Positions 26,139 through 34,171 of a DNA stretch of 64,000 bases are shown in pieces; position 1 is the stretch's first letter; the number at the start of each line of letters is the position of its first letter. The notes under the pieces are model-generated. The model made no database searches. It was not told the DNA's origin and saw nothing but the letters and a program-made list of their open reading frames with translations. Source of the stretch: an uncultured Cyclobacteriaceae bacterium. GTDB lineage: Bacteria; Bacteroidota; Bacteroidia; Cytophagales; Cyclobacteriaceae. The DNA lies in NCBI GenBank assembly GCA_943788235.1, contig CALSPM010000003.1, positions 62,001 through 126,000 of the forward strand. The letters are read 5' to 3'. Both the position numbers and the translations under genes were made by a program.

Positions 26139-28926
26139 CCTGATTGATTTTGACAATGATGGCGATCTAGATGCTTTGATTTCTGGAAAAGATAAGAATG
26201 CGGTACCTACCACAGTGCTGTATGCACAAGCTGGAGGAAGTTTCTTTGTAGTGAACACACCCTTTGATTCGGTGATGCAGTCGAGTGTACGCTGGGCAGA
26301 TTTTGATACCGATGGAGATATGGATGTGTTTATCAGTGGAAAAACTACTACTAATAGTATTACTCAGTTATTTGAAAACAATACAGGTAATATTGTCAAT
26401 GAAGCACCAAGTGTACCTTCAAACCTTACGGTAACAGACTTTGGTTTTGGAAAAGTAAGATTGTCATGGGATCGTTCTAGTGATGACTACACTGAAAAGT
26501 CAAGTGTATCTTATGTGATTGCTCTAGGTGATGAACAGGGGAAATCGAATATTTTCACAACAGAGAGTAACCTAGAAACAGGAGTGAGACTTACGGCAAA
26601 GCCATCAGCGGCCTTACAAGATTTCATGTATCTAGAGTTAGACCCTGGGAAATACTATTTCTCAGTGCAGGCGGTGGATGCCAACTACAATGCTTCGAAA
26701 TTCAGTCAATTCATTGAGTTTGAGATGAAGTATGCTTGGAAAGAGCTCAACTTAGGAGGAATTGTAGATAATAAGTTACCGGCAGGAGAAGATGCTTCAT
26801 TGAAGTTCTCAGATTTTGATGGAGATGGAGACTTTGACTTAGCCATATTTGGAAAGAATCCTGATAGGCAATGGGACTTAGGCTTGCTAGGTAATAATGC
26901 GGGTAGTTTCAATAAGATTTTCGACTTTGAATGGATGACTAAAGGAGATTTTGACTGGGCTGATGTGAATGGTGATGGTGCCTTGGATGTATTTATGACT
27001 GGAGAAGATCCGAATGATGAGACCCGAACAATTGCCAATTTATACTTGAACTACAGTGAACAGGTTGAAAATCTTGGTGGAGATGATGGCTTTGATGATG
27101 AAGATAATAATTTTGATGAAGACTGGGAGCCTTTTGCTTGGACGACTGATATGCTTGTTGGTAATTGGCGTGTGCTACCTTTTGAGGGCAGTCTTGCTGT
27201 CGGACCGAATCCCTATGAACAAACACCAAGCTTAGAGGATCAATATTGGTGGATAGGACAAGATGGAAACATGAGGGAATGTTATACTGATGATCTGCTT
27301 ACATTCGGTGCAGATGGATCATTCAGTATTGACTTCCAAAACTTCACATGGATTGAGGGTTGGCAAATAGGAGATGAAGATCCTTATTCAGGGTACTGTG
27401 GTAATCCTGCAGATGAGAATGTCATTGGGATAAATCCTAATGGACAATTTTCTTACCAAGTATCGTTACCTTCAGAAGATGGTCTCAATGGAGTTACAGA
27501 TGCACAATTGACTTTGTTTGGAGTAGGTGCATATATAGGCGTACCTGCGGCCTATAACGGCGGAGAATTAAGGAATGCTGAAGGTCTAGTGAGAGACCCT
27601 AATGAAATCACCGAGAGAACATATACCTACAGGTTATTTGATGAAAATACCATGATGGTTTCTATGGATGTTGGGGGAATGCATTGGATTACGTTTCTAG
27701 GTAGAGACGGTAGCAGAGGAGAATCAGTTGCCAGAATTGATCCTGAAAATGTCAGTAGTGACGAGCCCGTGACTGTTTATTTTGATCTTACCTTGGGTAA
27801 TGAAGCACTACTTGGATATGATGGAGATATATATGCTCATACTGGTGTTCAAACTAATTTAAATGATTTGAATGCTGAGTTCCCATGGGATTGGAGTTAT
27901 CAAATTGGAAATTGGGGTGATAATAGTGTTCAACCAAAACTAGAGAAGGTGGATGAAAACTATTATAAAATGGAAATTTCTACTAGCATCAGAGAATTTT
28001 ATGGAGTACCTGATGATGAGGAAGTTATAAGATTAGCCTTTGTTTTGAGAAACTCGGATCCCTTACCATGTGAGGATGGCTCGGAGGGCTGTTGGTTAGT
28101 ACATGTTGAAGGTAATGGGCACGACATTCTAGTTGACATTAAAACAGGTGATGAAAATGAAACTGCTGGTCGTATGATAGATGCCAGGAATAGAAATATC
28201 GAGACTATTTACAATGCAAACAAAATAAGTATGACAGCCAATGATTTCAGTGGCAATGTAAACTTTGGTCAATCAGGTATTCAGTTCAAGCCTTTGGTAA
28301 ATGCCAAGGCGAAGTTCATTGATTTTGACAATGATGGTCTTCCTGAGTTAATTTATGCAGGTTCTACTTCATCTACCTCGGCAGGTGTAGCGGCAGTGTA
28401 TGTTTACTACTTTGACAATATGAATGGAAATCTTCAGGCTTATGAACTTCAATTAGAAAATGAATTTCCGGTTTTGACAGGATCATCCATCGCATTTGGA
28501 GATGTGGATAACGATCAGGATTATGACTTGATATTGGCAGGAAGCAGCCCAGCTTCTGGTCGAGTAACAGATGTTTATCTCAATGAAGGTATTAACGCAA
28601 ATGGTCAATTGATCATGAAAAAAGATGAATTGAATGCTGGAGTCATTACTGGAGTATCCAACGGTACACTTGATTTGGTTGATTTCGATAACGATGGAGA
28701 TCTTGATCTAGTTGTCTCAGGAGATTCATTCAGTGGAGATATTCTGCAGCTCTATAGAAATGATGAGGGCGTTTATACCTCTATTTCTGAAACATTGAGC
28801 GGCTTGGCTGCTATGAAGAATGGACGTACCAGCTGGGGAGATTTTGATGGTGACGGTAATGCAGATATGTTGTATTCAGGAGAGGTGCTAGGTAAAGGAG
28901 AGTTTACCGGTCTTGCCTCTATATGA
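26101..28926 (+). CDS. Giant protein fragment 12: FG-GAP repeats with inserted glucan-associated block
   Basis: The longest intact piece (941 codons). FG-GAP loops (DFDNDGDLD, DFDTDGDMD, DFDGDGDFD, DVNGDGALD) are followed by an unrelated block of about 360 residues (27090-28170), then FG-GAP loops resume (DFDNDGLPE, DVDNDQDYD, DFDNDGDLD, DFDGDGNAD). A fibronectin-like module lies at about 26400-26730. A one-base slip near 28915 leads into the last fragment. Confidence 0.75.
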   Translation: MMQIQSLADGDIDLIDFDNDGDLDALISGKDKNAVPTTVLYAQAGGSFFVVNTPFDSVMQSSVRWADFDTDGDMDVFISGKTTTNSITQLFENNTGNIVNEAPSVPSNLTVTDFGFGKVRLSWDRSSDDYTEKSSVSYVIALGDEQGKSNIFTTESNLETGVRLTAKPSAALQDFMYLELDPGKYYFSVQAVDANYNASKFSQFIEFEMKYAWKELNLGGIVDNKLPAGEDASLKFSDFDGDGDFDLAIFGKNPDRQWDLGLLGNNAGSFNKIFDFEWMTKGDFDWADVNGDGALDVFMTGEDPNDETRTIANLYLNYSEQVENLGGDDGFDDEDNNFDEDWEPFAWTTDMLVGNWRVLPFEGSLAVGPNPYEQTPSLEDQYWWIGQDGNMRECYTDDLLTFGADGSFSIDFQNFTWIEGWQIGDEDPYSGYCGNPADENVIGINPNGQFSYQVSLPSEDGLNGVTDAQLTLFGVGAYIGVPAAYNGGELRNAEGLVRDPNEITERTYTYRLFDENTMMVSMDVGGMHWITFLGRDGSRGESVARIDPENVSSDEPVTVYFDLTLGNEALLGYDGDIYAHTGVQTNLNDLNAEFPWDWSYQIGNWGDNSVQPKLEKVDENYYKMEISTSIREFYGVPDDEEVIRLAFVLRNSDPLPCEDGSEGCWLVHVEGNGHDILVDIKTGDENETAGRMIDARNRNIETIYNANKISMTANDFSGNVNFGQSGIQFKPLVNAKAKFIDFDNDGLPELIYAGSTSSTSAGVAAVYVYYFDNMNGNLQAYELQLENEFPVLTGSSIAFGDVDNDQDYDLILAGSSPASGRVTDVYLNEGINANGQLIMKKDELNAGVITGVSNGTLDLVDFDNDGDLDLVVSGDSFSGDILQLYRNDEGVYTSISETLSGLAAMKNGRTSWGDFDGDGNADMLYSGEVLGKGEFTGLASI
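27090..28170 (+). other. Inserted glucan-associated and SusE-like module inside FG-GAP array
   Basis: An acidic linker (DDGFDDEDNNFDED) leads into a block with LVGNWRVLPFEGSLAVGP, WWIGQDGNMRECYTDDLLTF and NGGELRNAEG, resembling the domain that accompanies Bacteroidota family-16 glucanases. A second part (27760-28140: VTVYFDLTLGN, DIYAHTGV, IREFYGVPDDEEVIRLAFVL) resembles SusE-type outer-membrane starch-binding domains. Assignment is by remembered patterns, not a search. Confidence 0.55.
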
Positions 28927-30457
28927 TCAGGTAACCGCGACTTATAAAGAGGATGCCTTTGATTTGAGTCAATTTACCAATGCAGCAGTTGCTTTTGGAG
29001 ATTATGATGGAGATTCAGATTTAGACATGGCTTTGACAGGAGTAAATAAAAACTATGATGAGAGCGATCCAGGGAGTAATAAATACATCTCAAAGCTTTA
29101 TGTCAATGTTCGAAACGAATCAGCATTATTGGATTCTGCTGCGGATGATACTGCTTCAGGTAGGATGGCTACTGTAGGTAAATTCAAGGTCAACAAGCCC
29201 CCATCACCACCTAAGGCGAGTAGAGTTACAAAAGTAGATAATGCACCTGCGCTGTATTCCTTTAGAAGGCCTTCGGATGGAGGTGATAATCCATCAGCAC
29301 GTATTCAAGACGAGCGTCAAATGATGGAATTCAACTGGGAACCATCGGAAGATGATAATACTCCGAGTGCTGGTTTGACTTATGCCCTTCGAATAGGAAC
29401 CGCCTCAGGTAAGAGCGATATTTTTGATGCTCAGGCTAATGCCGACGGTTCAAGAAAAGCGAGTGGAAAGGGAAATACTGAGCACAATACGAGTTGGTCA
29501 GTTGCCCTAGATCCAGGTACTTATTATTGGGCGGTACAAGCAATAGATCCCTCCTATGCATCTTCAGTATTCTCAGACGAGGAAACGTTCACATTACTTC
29601 CTGGAGGTGGTGTAGAGGTGAATCAAGCTCCTGTTTTACAGGATGATGAGTTCGGGATAAGAGATATTGTAGAGAATGGCTTTGAAGTGGGTAATGTGAT
29701 GGGTACAGATCCAAATGGAGATGATATTACTTTTGCTATTGTTGCAGGAAATATTGATCAACCTTTTTATATCGATCCATCGACAGGTCAAATTGTGGTA
29801 ATCAATAATGAATCATTCGATGCCGAAACAAGAGATGAGTATAGCCTCCAAGTGACAGGAAGCGATGAGCTACTTTCTGATACAGCTACTGTGTTGATTA
29901 AACTCGAAAAGAATGAAGCTCCAATAGGAGAGAGTGGTAGTGAGACGATCTCAGAGGCATTAGAAAATGGAGCTATAGTTGCTCAACTTGTTGTCAGTGA
30001 TGCCAATCAAGATGAGATTCTATTTGAGATTGTCAGTGGTGATGATAATGGCACCTTTAAGATAGAGAATGGGAATCTGGTAATTGCTAATTCTGGTGGA
30101 CTTGTAGCTAATACAACCGTTGAATTACTCATAAAACTCTCTGATCCTTATGGTGCTGAATCTGATTTTACTTTCTCCGTTGTTATTGAAGCAGAAGTGT
30201 TAGGATTCAACGAGGTGTTGCGTGCAGTGAAGGCCTATCCTAATCCAACTGCTGGTGAGATTGAGGTAGAAATAGCTTCAGGATCACAATTAGAAATAGT
30301 AGTAAGTGATTTATCTGGCCGTATCGTACAAACGAAACAGGTGAATCGTACGGGAGTGACCATTGATATCGCAGATGAAGTTGCGGGTATCTACTTAATG
30401 ACTGTGAAAGATCTTAACTCGAGTGAAGTAAGAACTTTCAGAATAGTTAAGTTTTAA
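28913..30457 (+). CDS. Giant protein fragment 13: C-terminus with T9SS sorting domain
   Basis: The 514-codon stretch has one more FG-GAP loop (DYDGDSDLD), a fibronectin-like module (29290-29610), two cadherin-like repeats (about 29620-30190) and a type A T9SS sorting domain from about 30210: KAYPNPTAGEIEVE, VVSDLSGRIV, GIYLMTVKD and a final KF. The sorting domain is the export signal for the type IX system. Confidence 0.8.
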   Translation: MPLYDQVTATYKEDAFDLSQFTNAAVAFGDYDGDSDLDMALTGVNKNYDESDPGSNKYISKLYVNVRNESALLDSAADDTASGRMATVGKFKVNKPPSPPKASRVTKVDNAPALYSFRRPSDGGDNPSARIQDERQMMEFNWEPSEDDNTPSAGLTYALRIGTASGKSDIFDAQANADGSRKASGKGNTEHNTSWSVALDPGTYYWAVQAIDPSYASSVFSDEETFTLLPGGGVEVNQAPVLQDDEFGIRDIVENGFEVGNVMGTDPNGDDITFAIVAGNIDQPFYIDPSTGQIVVINNESFDAETRDEYSLQVTGSDELLSDTATVLIKLEKNEAPIGESGSETISEALENGAIVAQLVVSDANQDEILFEIVSGDDNGTFKIENGNLVIANSGGLVANTTVELLIKLSDPYGAESDFTFSVVIEAEVLGFNEVLRAVKAYPNPTAGEIEVEIASGSQLEIVVSDLSGRIVQTKQVNRTGVTIDIADEVAGIYLMTVKDLNSSEVRTFRIVKF

Positions 30458-30482
30458 TAGGTCATTTAGCTTGAAAATTTCG

Positions 30483-30519
30483 AAAAGACTGGATCCTATA
30501 GGATTCAGTCTTTTTTTTT
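30483..30519 (+). terminator. Intrinsic terminator of the giant gene
   Basis: AAGACTGGATCC (30485-30496) pairs with GGATTCAGTCTT (30501-30512) as a 12-bp stem with one G-T pair and a TATA loop, followed by a run of nine T (30511-30519). It lies 26 bases after the stop at 30457. Confidence 0.92.
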
Positions 30520-30549
30520 GTGTCAGAGTGAAGAGACCTTTTCGTGCAA

Positions 30550-30747
30550 TCATTGATTAATAATACCTTTACTCAATTGATAGTTCATTACAGCCACCAA
30601 GCTGATGCGAGGTTGGTCGTCATTGACTGAGTGAATATCATAATTATGATGAATGAAGAAATGTAGACTAGGGTAAGATTTTGTCACTGGACATCCCCTT
30701 GTTCGTTCGCTGTTCGCAGGGATTAATAACATTAAATCATTCAAGAA
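30550..30747 (-). other. Open stretch after the btuD stop, possible gene remnant
   Basis: Directly after the TAG of btuD (30748-30750) the same frame stays open for 65 codons to 30550. The peptide looks protein-like (IPANSERTRGCPVTKSYPS, NDDQPRISLV), with a weak resemblance to the C-terminal part of 2-oxoglutarate oxygenases. It has only a TTG start and I cannot name it. Together with the terminator it fills the 290-bp space between the giant gene and btuD. Confidence 0.3.
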
Positions 30748-31728
30748 CTACTTGAGATGTATCAGTAAGTTTTCAATGGAATCAAAGGAGGTACTGATGT
30801 CTTTGCTCTCCAGTTTCCAGAGGCAATCAAGACAATTTATGGTTATCGAGGTGGGAGTATCTTTATTTACAGCATATCCATTGCGCTGCAGGGCTTGAGT
30901 GGTCCAGTGAACCATGGTAGGATCCCCTTGCAAGAGTACATTACCCTTATGCTCATCTAGACGTTTTACCGTTCCTGTAGTTAGGTCGATATTGTTATTT
31001 ATAGGAAAGAGAGTTTGATCAATAGCCCCTTGCAAAATTAAATCCTCAGGACAACCGTCTAATACGGGCTGATTAAAATTAAAGAGCCACAAGCGATCTG
31101 ACAATTGAAGGCTTACTTGTAGATCGTGGGTAGCTATGAGTACCCCTTTCCCACTTCCAGCAATGGATTTTAACAGCAGCATGATCTCTATTTTATTGCT
31201 CAAGTCTAGATGTGCGGTGGGTTCATCTAAAATGATCAAATCTGTTTCTTGTGCCAAAGCACGAGCGATCATTACTTTTTGAAATTGGCCATCACTGAGC
31301 TGATAAAGTTTTTTACTGGCTAAATAATCAATGTTTGTATGACTTATAGCCAGATCTATAGCCTGCTTATCTGATGTGCTTAATTGACCTAGCCAGTTAG
31401 AATAAGGATGTCTACCTAGGGCGATCAATTCTATGACAGAAAGGTGTGCGGCAAAGGGTTTTTCGGTCAGAACGACACTTATTTGTTTGGCCAAAAATGA
31501 TTTTGAGATTTCATCAATGAGACGACCCTGATGATAAACGGATCCCGATATTCCCTTATGTAAGCCAGATAGGGTTTTTATGAAAGTGGTTTTACCGACC
31601 CCATTTTGTCCCATAAGGCTGATGATCTCTCCAGATGAGAGTGACAGATTGATGTTTTCTTGAAGCACTTTATTTGTACGCCCTTCAGTATATCCAATGG
31701 CCAGCGATTGGGTATGCATTAACTTCAT
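30748..31728 (-). CDS. btuD: ABC transporter ATPase, BtuD/FhuC type
   Basis: The 326-residue ATPase has Walker A GQNGVGKT at 40-47, signature LSDGQ at 144-148, Walker B DLIILDEP at 163-170 and the switch His in IATHD. It belongs to the FecE/BtuD subfamily that serves cobalamin and siderophore importers. A tail of about 70 residues after the ABC domain (from about 255) is longer than in E. coli BtuD and of unknown role. It overlaps the permease gene by 4 bases. The divergent riboswitch-btuB-btuG unit makes vitamin B12 the likely substrate. Confidence 0.88.
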   Translation of the reverse strand: MKLMHTQSLAIGYTEGRTNKVLQENINLSLSSGEIISLMGQNGVGKTTFIKTLSGLHKGISGSVYHQGRLIDEISKSFLAKQISVVLTEKPFAAHLSVIELIALGRHPYSNWLGQLSTSDKQAIDLAISHTNIDYLASKKLYQLSDGQFQKVMIARALAQETDLIILDEPTAHLDLSNKIEIMLLLKSIAGSGKGVLIATHDLQVSLQLSDRLWLFNFNQPVLDGCPEDLILQGAIDQTLFPINNNIDLTTGTVKRLDEHKGNVLLQGDPTMVHWTTQALQRNGYAVNKDTPTSITINCLDCLWKLESKDISTSFDSIENLLIHLK

Positions 31729-32789
31729 TTATCAAATGTATAATGAACGTTTCTTTTTCTCAATAAGAGATAGAGGACAAATGGAGCCCCTAACAAGGCA
31801 GTGACTGCATTAATAGGTAGAGTAGCCTCAATACCTGGCAACTGCGAGACCGTATCAAAAAGGAGCATTAAAATACCGCCAATGAGGATAATGAGTGGTG
31901 TTAACAATAAATGATTGGTAGTGTTGAAAAGCATGCGTGCGATATGAGGCATGACCAGACCAAAAAAAGCGATGGGTCCACAAAAGGCAGTAATTGTACC
32001 CGCTAATAAACTGGTATTAATGATAATCATTACACGTATGATTTTGAGGTCGACGCCCATACTTTCAGCATAATTTGCTCCAAGTAATAAGGCATTCAAT
32101 GATTTGGACAAGCCAATAGACATGATCATCCCGATAATGATGATCACACTGAAGATCATCAATTCATTCCAAGAAAGGCTTCCTAGACTGCCAAAAGACC
32201 ACATCATATAGGCTTGGATATTTGTAGCTTGACTGAAGTATTGTAAAATACTGATCAAAGCGCTTGATGCAGCACCCAGCATCAAGCCTAATATCAATAA
32301 GGTAACCGAATCCTTGAGTCTTACAGAGGCCAATATGATGGCCAACAAGACGCCAAAGGAGCCAAGTGCTGCCGCACATACCATAATCCAACTTCTAGCA
32401 ATACCTGAAAGTTCGAAAAGGAGACCAGCTTCAACCCCTAAAAAAATAACCAGAGCGACTCCCAGCCCAGATCCAGAACTAATACCTAAAATGAATGGCC
32501 CAGCCATAGGATTCCGAAATAAGGTTTGCATTTGCAATCCACAGATACCTAGTCCACCCCCAACAAGTGTGGCTGTGAGTGCCTTGGGTAAACGAAATTT
32601 TGCCATAATTAAATGCCAGGAATTATCTATAGGAGGGCGTAATAGAATGAAATCAATCACACTTGATAAAGGGATTGCTACAGATCCTAAGCTGATATTT
32701 AGAGCAAATAAAACAAGCAATAATAACCCTAAACCAACAAACAGTTGTCGCCACTTTTTTATTGAAGTATCAAAATATTGTGTGATCAT
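31725..32789 (-). CDS. btuC: ABC transporter permease, BtuC type
   Basis: The 354-residue protein is a FecCD-family permease with about nine to ten membrane segments. Family motifs include LPKALTATLVGGGLGICGLQMQ and RNPMAGPFILGISSGSGLG near the N-terminus and AFFGLVMPHIAR towards the C-terminus. It forms the inner-membrane channel with the ATPase BtuD. Its gene overlaps both neighbours by 4 bases, as expected for a btuF-btuC-btuD operon read from 33853 downwards. Confidence 0.92.
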   Translation of the reverse strand: MITQYFDTSIKKWRQLFVGLGLLLLVLFALNISLGSVAIPLSSVIDFILLRPPIDNSWHLIMAKFRLPKALTATLVGGGLGICGLQMQTLFRNPMAGPFILGISSGSGLGVALVIFLGVEAGLLFELSGIARSWIMVCAAALGSFGVLLAIILASVRLKDSVTLLILGLMLGAASSALISILQYFSQATNIQAYMMWSFGSLGSLSWNELMIFSVIIIIGMIMSIGLSKSLNALLLGANYAESMGVDLKIIRVMIIINTSLLAGTITAFCGPIAFFGLVMPHIARMLFNTTNHLLLTPLIILIGGILMLLFDTVSQLPGIEATLPINAVTALLGAPFVLYLLLRKRNVHYTFDK

Positions 32790-33853
32790 GGAATCTTTTG
32801 AAAATAATAAGTAGGATGATCGGGTAGTAACTCTGGATGCAATATCCTAATAAGATCGGCAAGAACAAGATCGGGTCGAGCGTAGGCCGATTCAAAGTAA
32901 TCAAAGCCACCATTGTTACCTATACGTTTGTTGTAATTGTAGATGCGTTGCTCTTGATAAGCTTCAAAAAGTTCATATCTTGCATCTTGAGCTATCAATT
33001 CAGTGCGGGTATTGATAGAGGCAATCCCAATCCAAAATCGTGCTTCCCTGGCCCTATCAAGAACCGTTTCAAAGCTAAGCTCTAACCATCCTGATGACAG
33101 GTTATCTTCCCATACATAGGTCCCTCCAGCATCCTTAATGAATTGTGAAGACCAGTTTTTTCCACCTGGCAGAAACCAAGAATCTCCATATACTACTCCT
33201 GAAAATACGCTAGGTCTTTCGGTCACGTTTTGGGTTAAATTTTTAAGATATTGGTATCTTTCAATCATGTCAGAAAAAATAGAATCTGCAATTTTACTTT
33301 CATCAAAAATATAACCAAAAAACTTGATCCATTCAGCGCGACCCAAAGCAGTTTCTTCTAGGAAATCCGAATTATAAACAATAGGTATGTTCGCTTCGAC
33401 AATTTTATCAAGCGTTGAGGATTCACCACCAAGATCAAAGGCAATAACTAAATCGGGTTGACTGGCCAATAGCAGCTCTAAATTTATTTTACCATTGATA
33501 CCTACCTCTATTATTTCTCCTGCTTTTAGGCGATTATTTATTTTTTCAGAATAGATATTGTTGATACCTACAAAACCAACCAGTTTGTCTTCCAAGCCTA
33601 AAAGCTCGAAATAAGGTAGGTGGGTGGTGCTGGTGACAACTACCCGTTGGGGGATTTTTTCAAATGTATAGTCAATGGCAGATGTTGACCCTGGCCAAGG
33701 TTCCATTACCCTAAGATGATCTTCATGGATATTAAATTTAGTTGCATAATCCATGGATTGAATTGAGAGGATCTTATGAAGCCTATTGGTAGGCTTGTTT
33801 TTCTCGCAACCCAATAGCATACAAAAATAAAATAACGCCAAGTATTTATTCAT
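32786..33853 (-). CDS. btuF: Cobalamin ABC transporter substrate-binding lipoprotein, BtuF type
   Basis: The 355-residue protein starts with a lipoprotein signal (MNKYLALFYFCMLLGCEKN, lipobox LLGC with Cys16). The mature part is a BtuF/FepB-type periplasmic binding domain: RVVVTSTTHLPYFELLGLEDKLVGFVG, then DLVIAFDLGG and WIKFFGYIF. It delivers substrate to BtuCD. It is the first gene of the btuFCD unit, divergent from the cobalamin riboswitch and btuB with about 320 bp between starts. I see no riboswitch on the minus strand in front of it. Confidence 0.87.
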   Translation of the reverse strand: MNKYLALFYFCMLLGCEKNKPTNRLHKILSIQSMDYATKFNIHEDHLRVMEPWPGSTSAIDYTFEKIPQRVVVTSTTHLPYFELLGLEDKLVGFVGINNIYSEKINNRLKAGEIIEVGINGKINLELLLASQPDLVIAFDLGGESSTLDKIVEANIPIVYNSDFLEETALGRAEWIKFFGYIFDESKIADSIFSDMIERYQYLKNLTQNVTERPSVFSGVVYGDSWFLPGGKNWSSQFIKDAGGTYVWEDNLSSGWLELSFETVLDRAREARFWIGIASINTRTELIAQDARYELFEAYQEQRIYNYNKRIGNNGGFDYFESAYARPDLVLADLIRILHPELLPDHPTYYFQKIP

Positions 33854-33901
33854 TCAACAAAACTGAGCAAAAAAAAGGAGTTATTTAGTTTAAATCTTCC
33901 T

Positions 33902-33909
33902 TACCTTTG
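33902..33909 (+). promoter_or_regulatory. Candidate -7 promoter element of the btuB operon
   Basis: TACCTTTG matches the Bacteroidota -7 consensus TAnnTTTG and lies just upstream of the riboswitch, where the transcript should begin. I see no clear TTG -33 element at normal distance. Confidence 0.5.
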
Positions 33910-33917
33910 TATTGAAC

Positions 33918-34080
33918 TCGGTTCTTGGCACAGCTCTTAGCTGTCAAGATTAAAAGGGAATCTTGTGAAAATCAAGAACTGTCCCCGCAACTGTTAGGGT
34001 TACATGCTTCATCTACAATGCCACTGTTGTTTTCAATGGGAAGGCCATGAAGTGAACCAAGTCAGGAGACCTGCCTATTT
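33918..34080 (+). promoter_or_regulatory. Cobalamin (B12) riboswitch
   Basis: The conserved core is visible in order: AAAAGGGAAT (33952-33961), TGTCCCCGCAACTGT near 33979-33994, GCCACTG around 34020-34026, GGGAAGGCC (34038-34046) and the B12 box AGTCAGGAGACCTGCC at 34060-34075. It is followed after about 90 bases by the btuB-type receptor gene. When B12 is present such elements lower expression of transport genes. Confidence 0.95.
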
Positions 34081-34171
34081 CAAACATAAAATTTCGAGCT
34101 TCGGGTGAAAGCTAGGGAAGGTGAAAGTCATTTTTCTCTATTTGCCATGGGCCCGGTTAAATAATTAACGG

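Larger units (their letters stand above)
18649..30457 (+). pseudogene. Giant T9SS-secreted beta-helix/FG-GAP repeat protein gene, fragmented
   Basis: A single reading, about 3,900 codons if repaired, runs from a signal peptide (MKNFLIKTTFLTSFLIGAAQLSAQ less its last bases) to a T9SS type A sorting domain. Order: Ig/cadherin-like modules (18721-19930), a right-handed beta-helix domain (20240-21960, starting FYVSKTGDDTNAGSEGAPFATI and ending near DIGPYENALDKP), FG-GAP/VCBS repeats with fibronectin-like modules (21960-29610), an inserted glucan-associated block (27090-28170), cadherin-like repeats and the sorting domain. At least a dozen frame changes occur, about 13 before 24940 and only two after; several are homopolymer-length slips. 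An in-frame TAG at 20631-20633 lies in otherwise coherent coding sequence. The product would be a cell-surface or secreted adhesin-like protein. Decay and assembly error both remain possible. Confidence 0.85.

Noticed and set aside
25290-29040. Regular DxDxDGDxD coding repeats as DNA repeats or CRISPR
   Set aside because: They are FG-GAP protein repeats with varied codons and no spacer-repeat pattern; no CRISPR array is present in the window.
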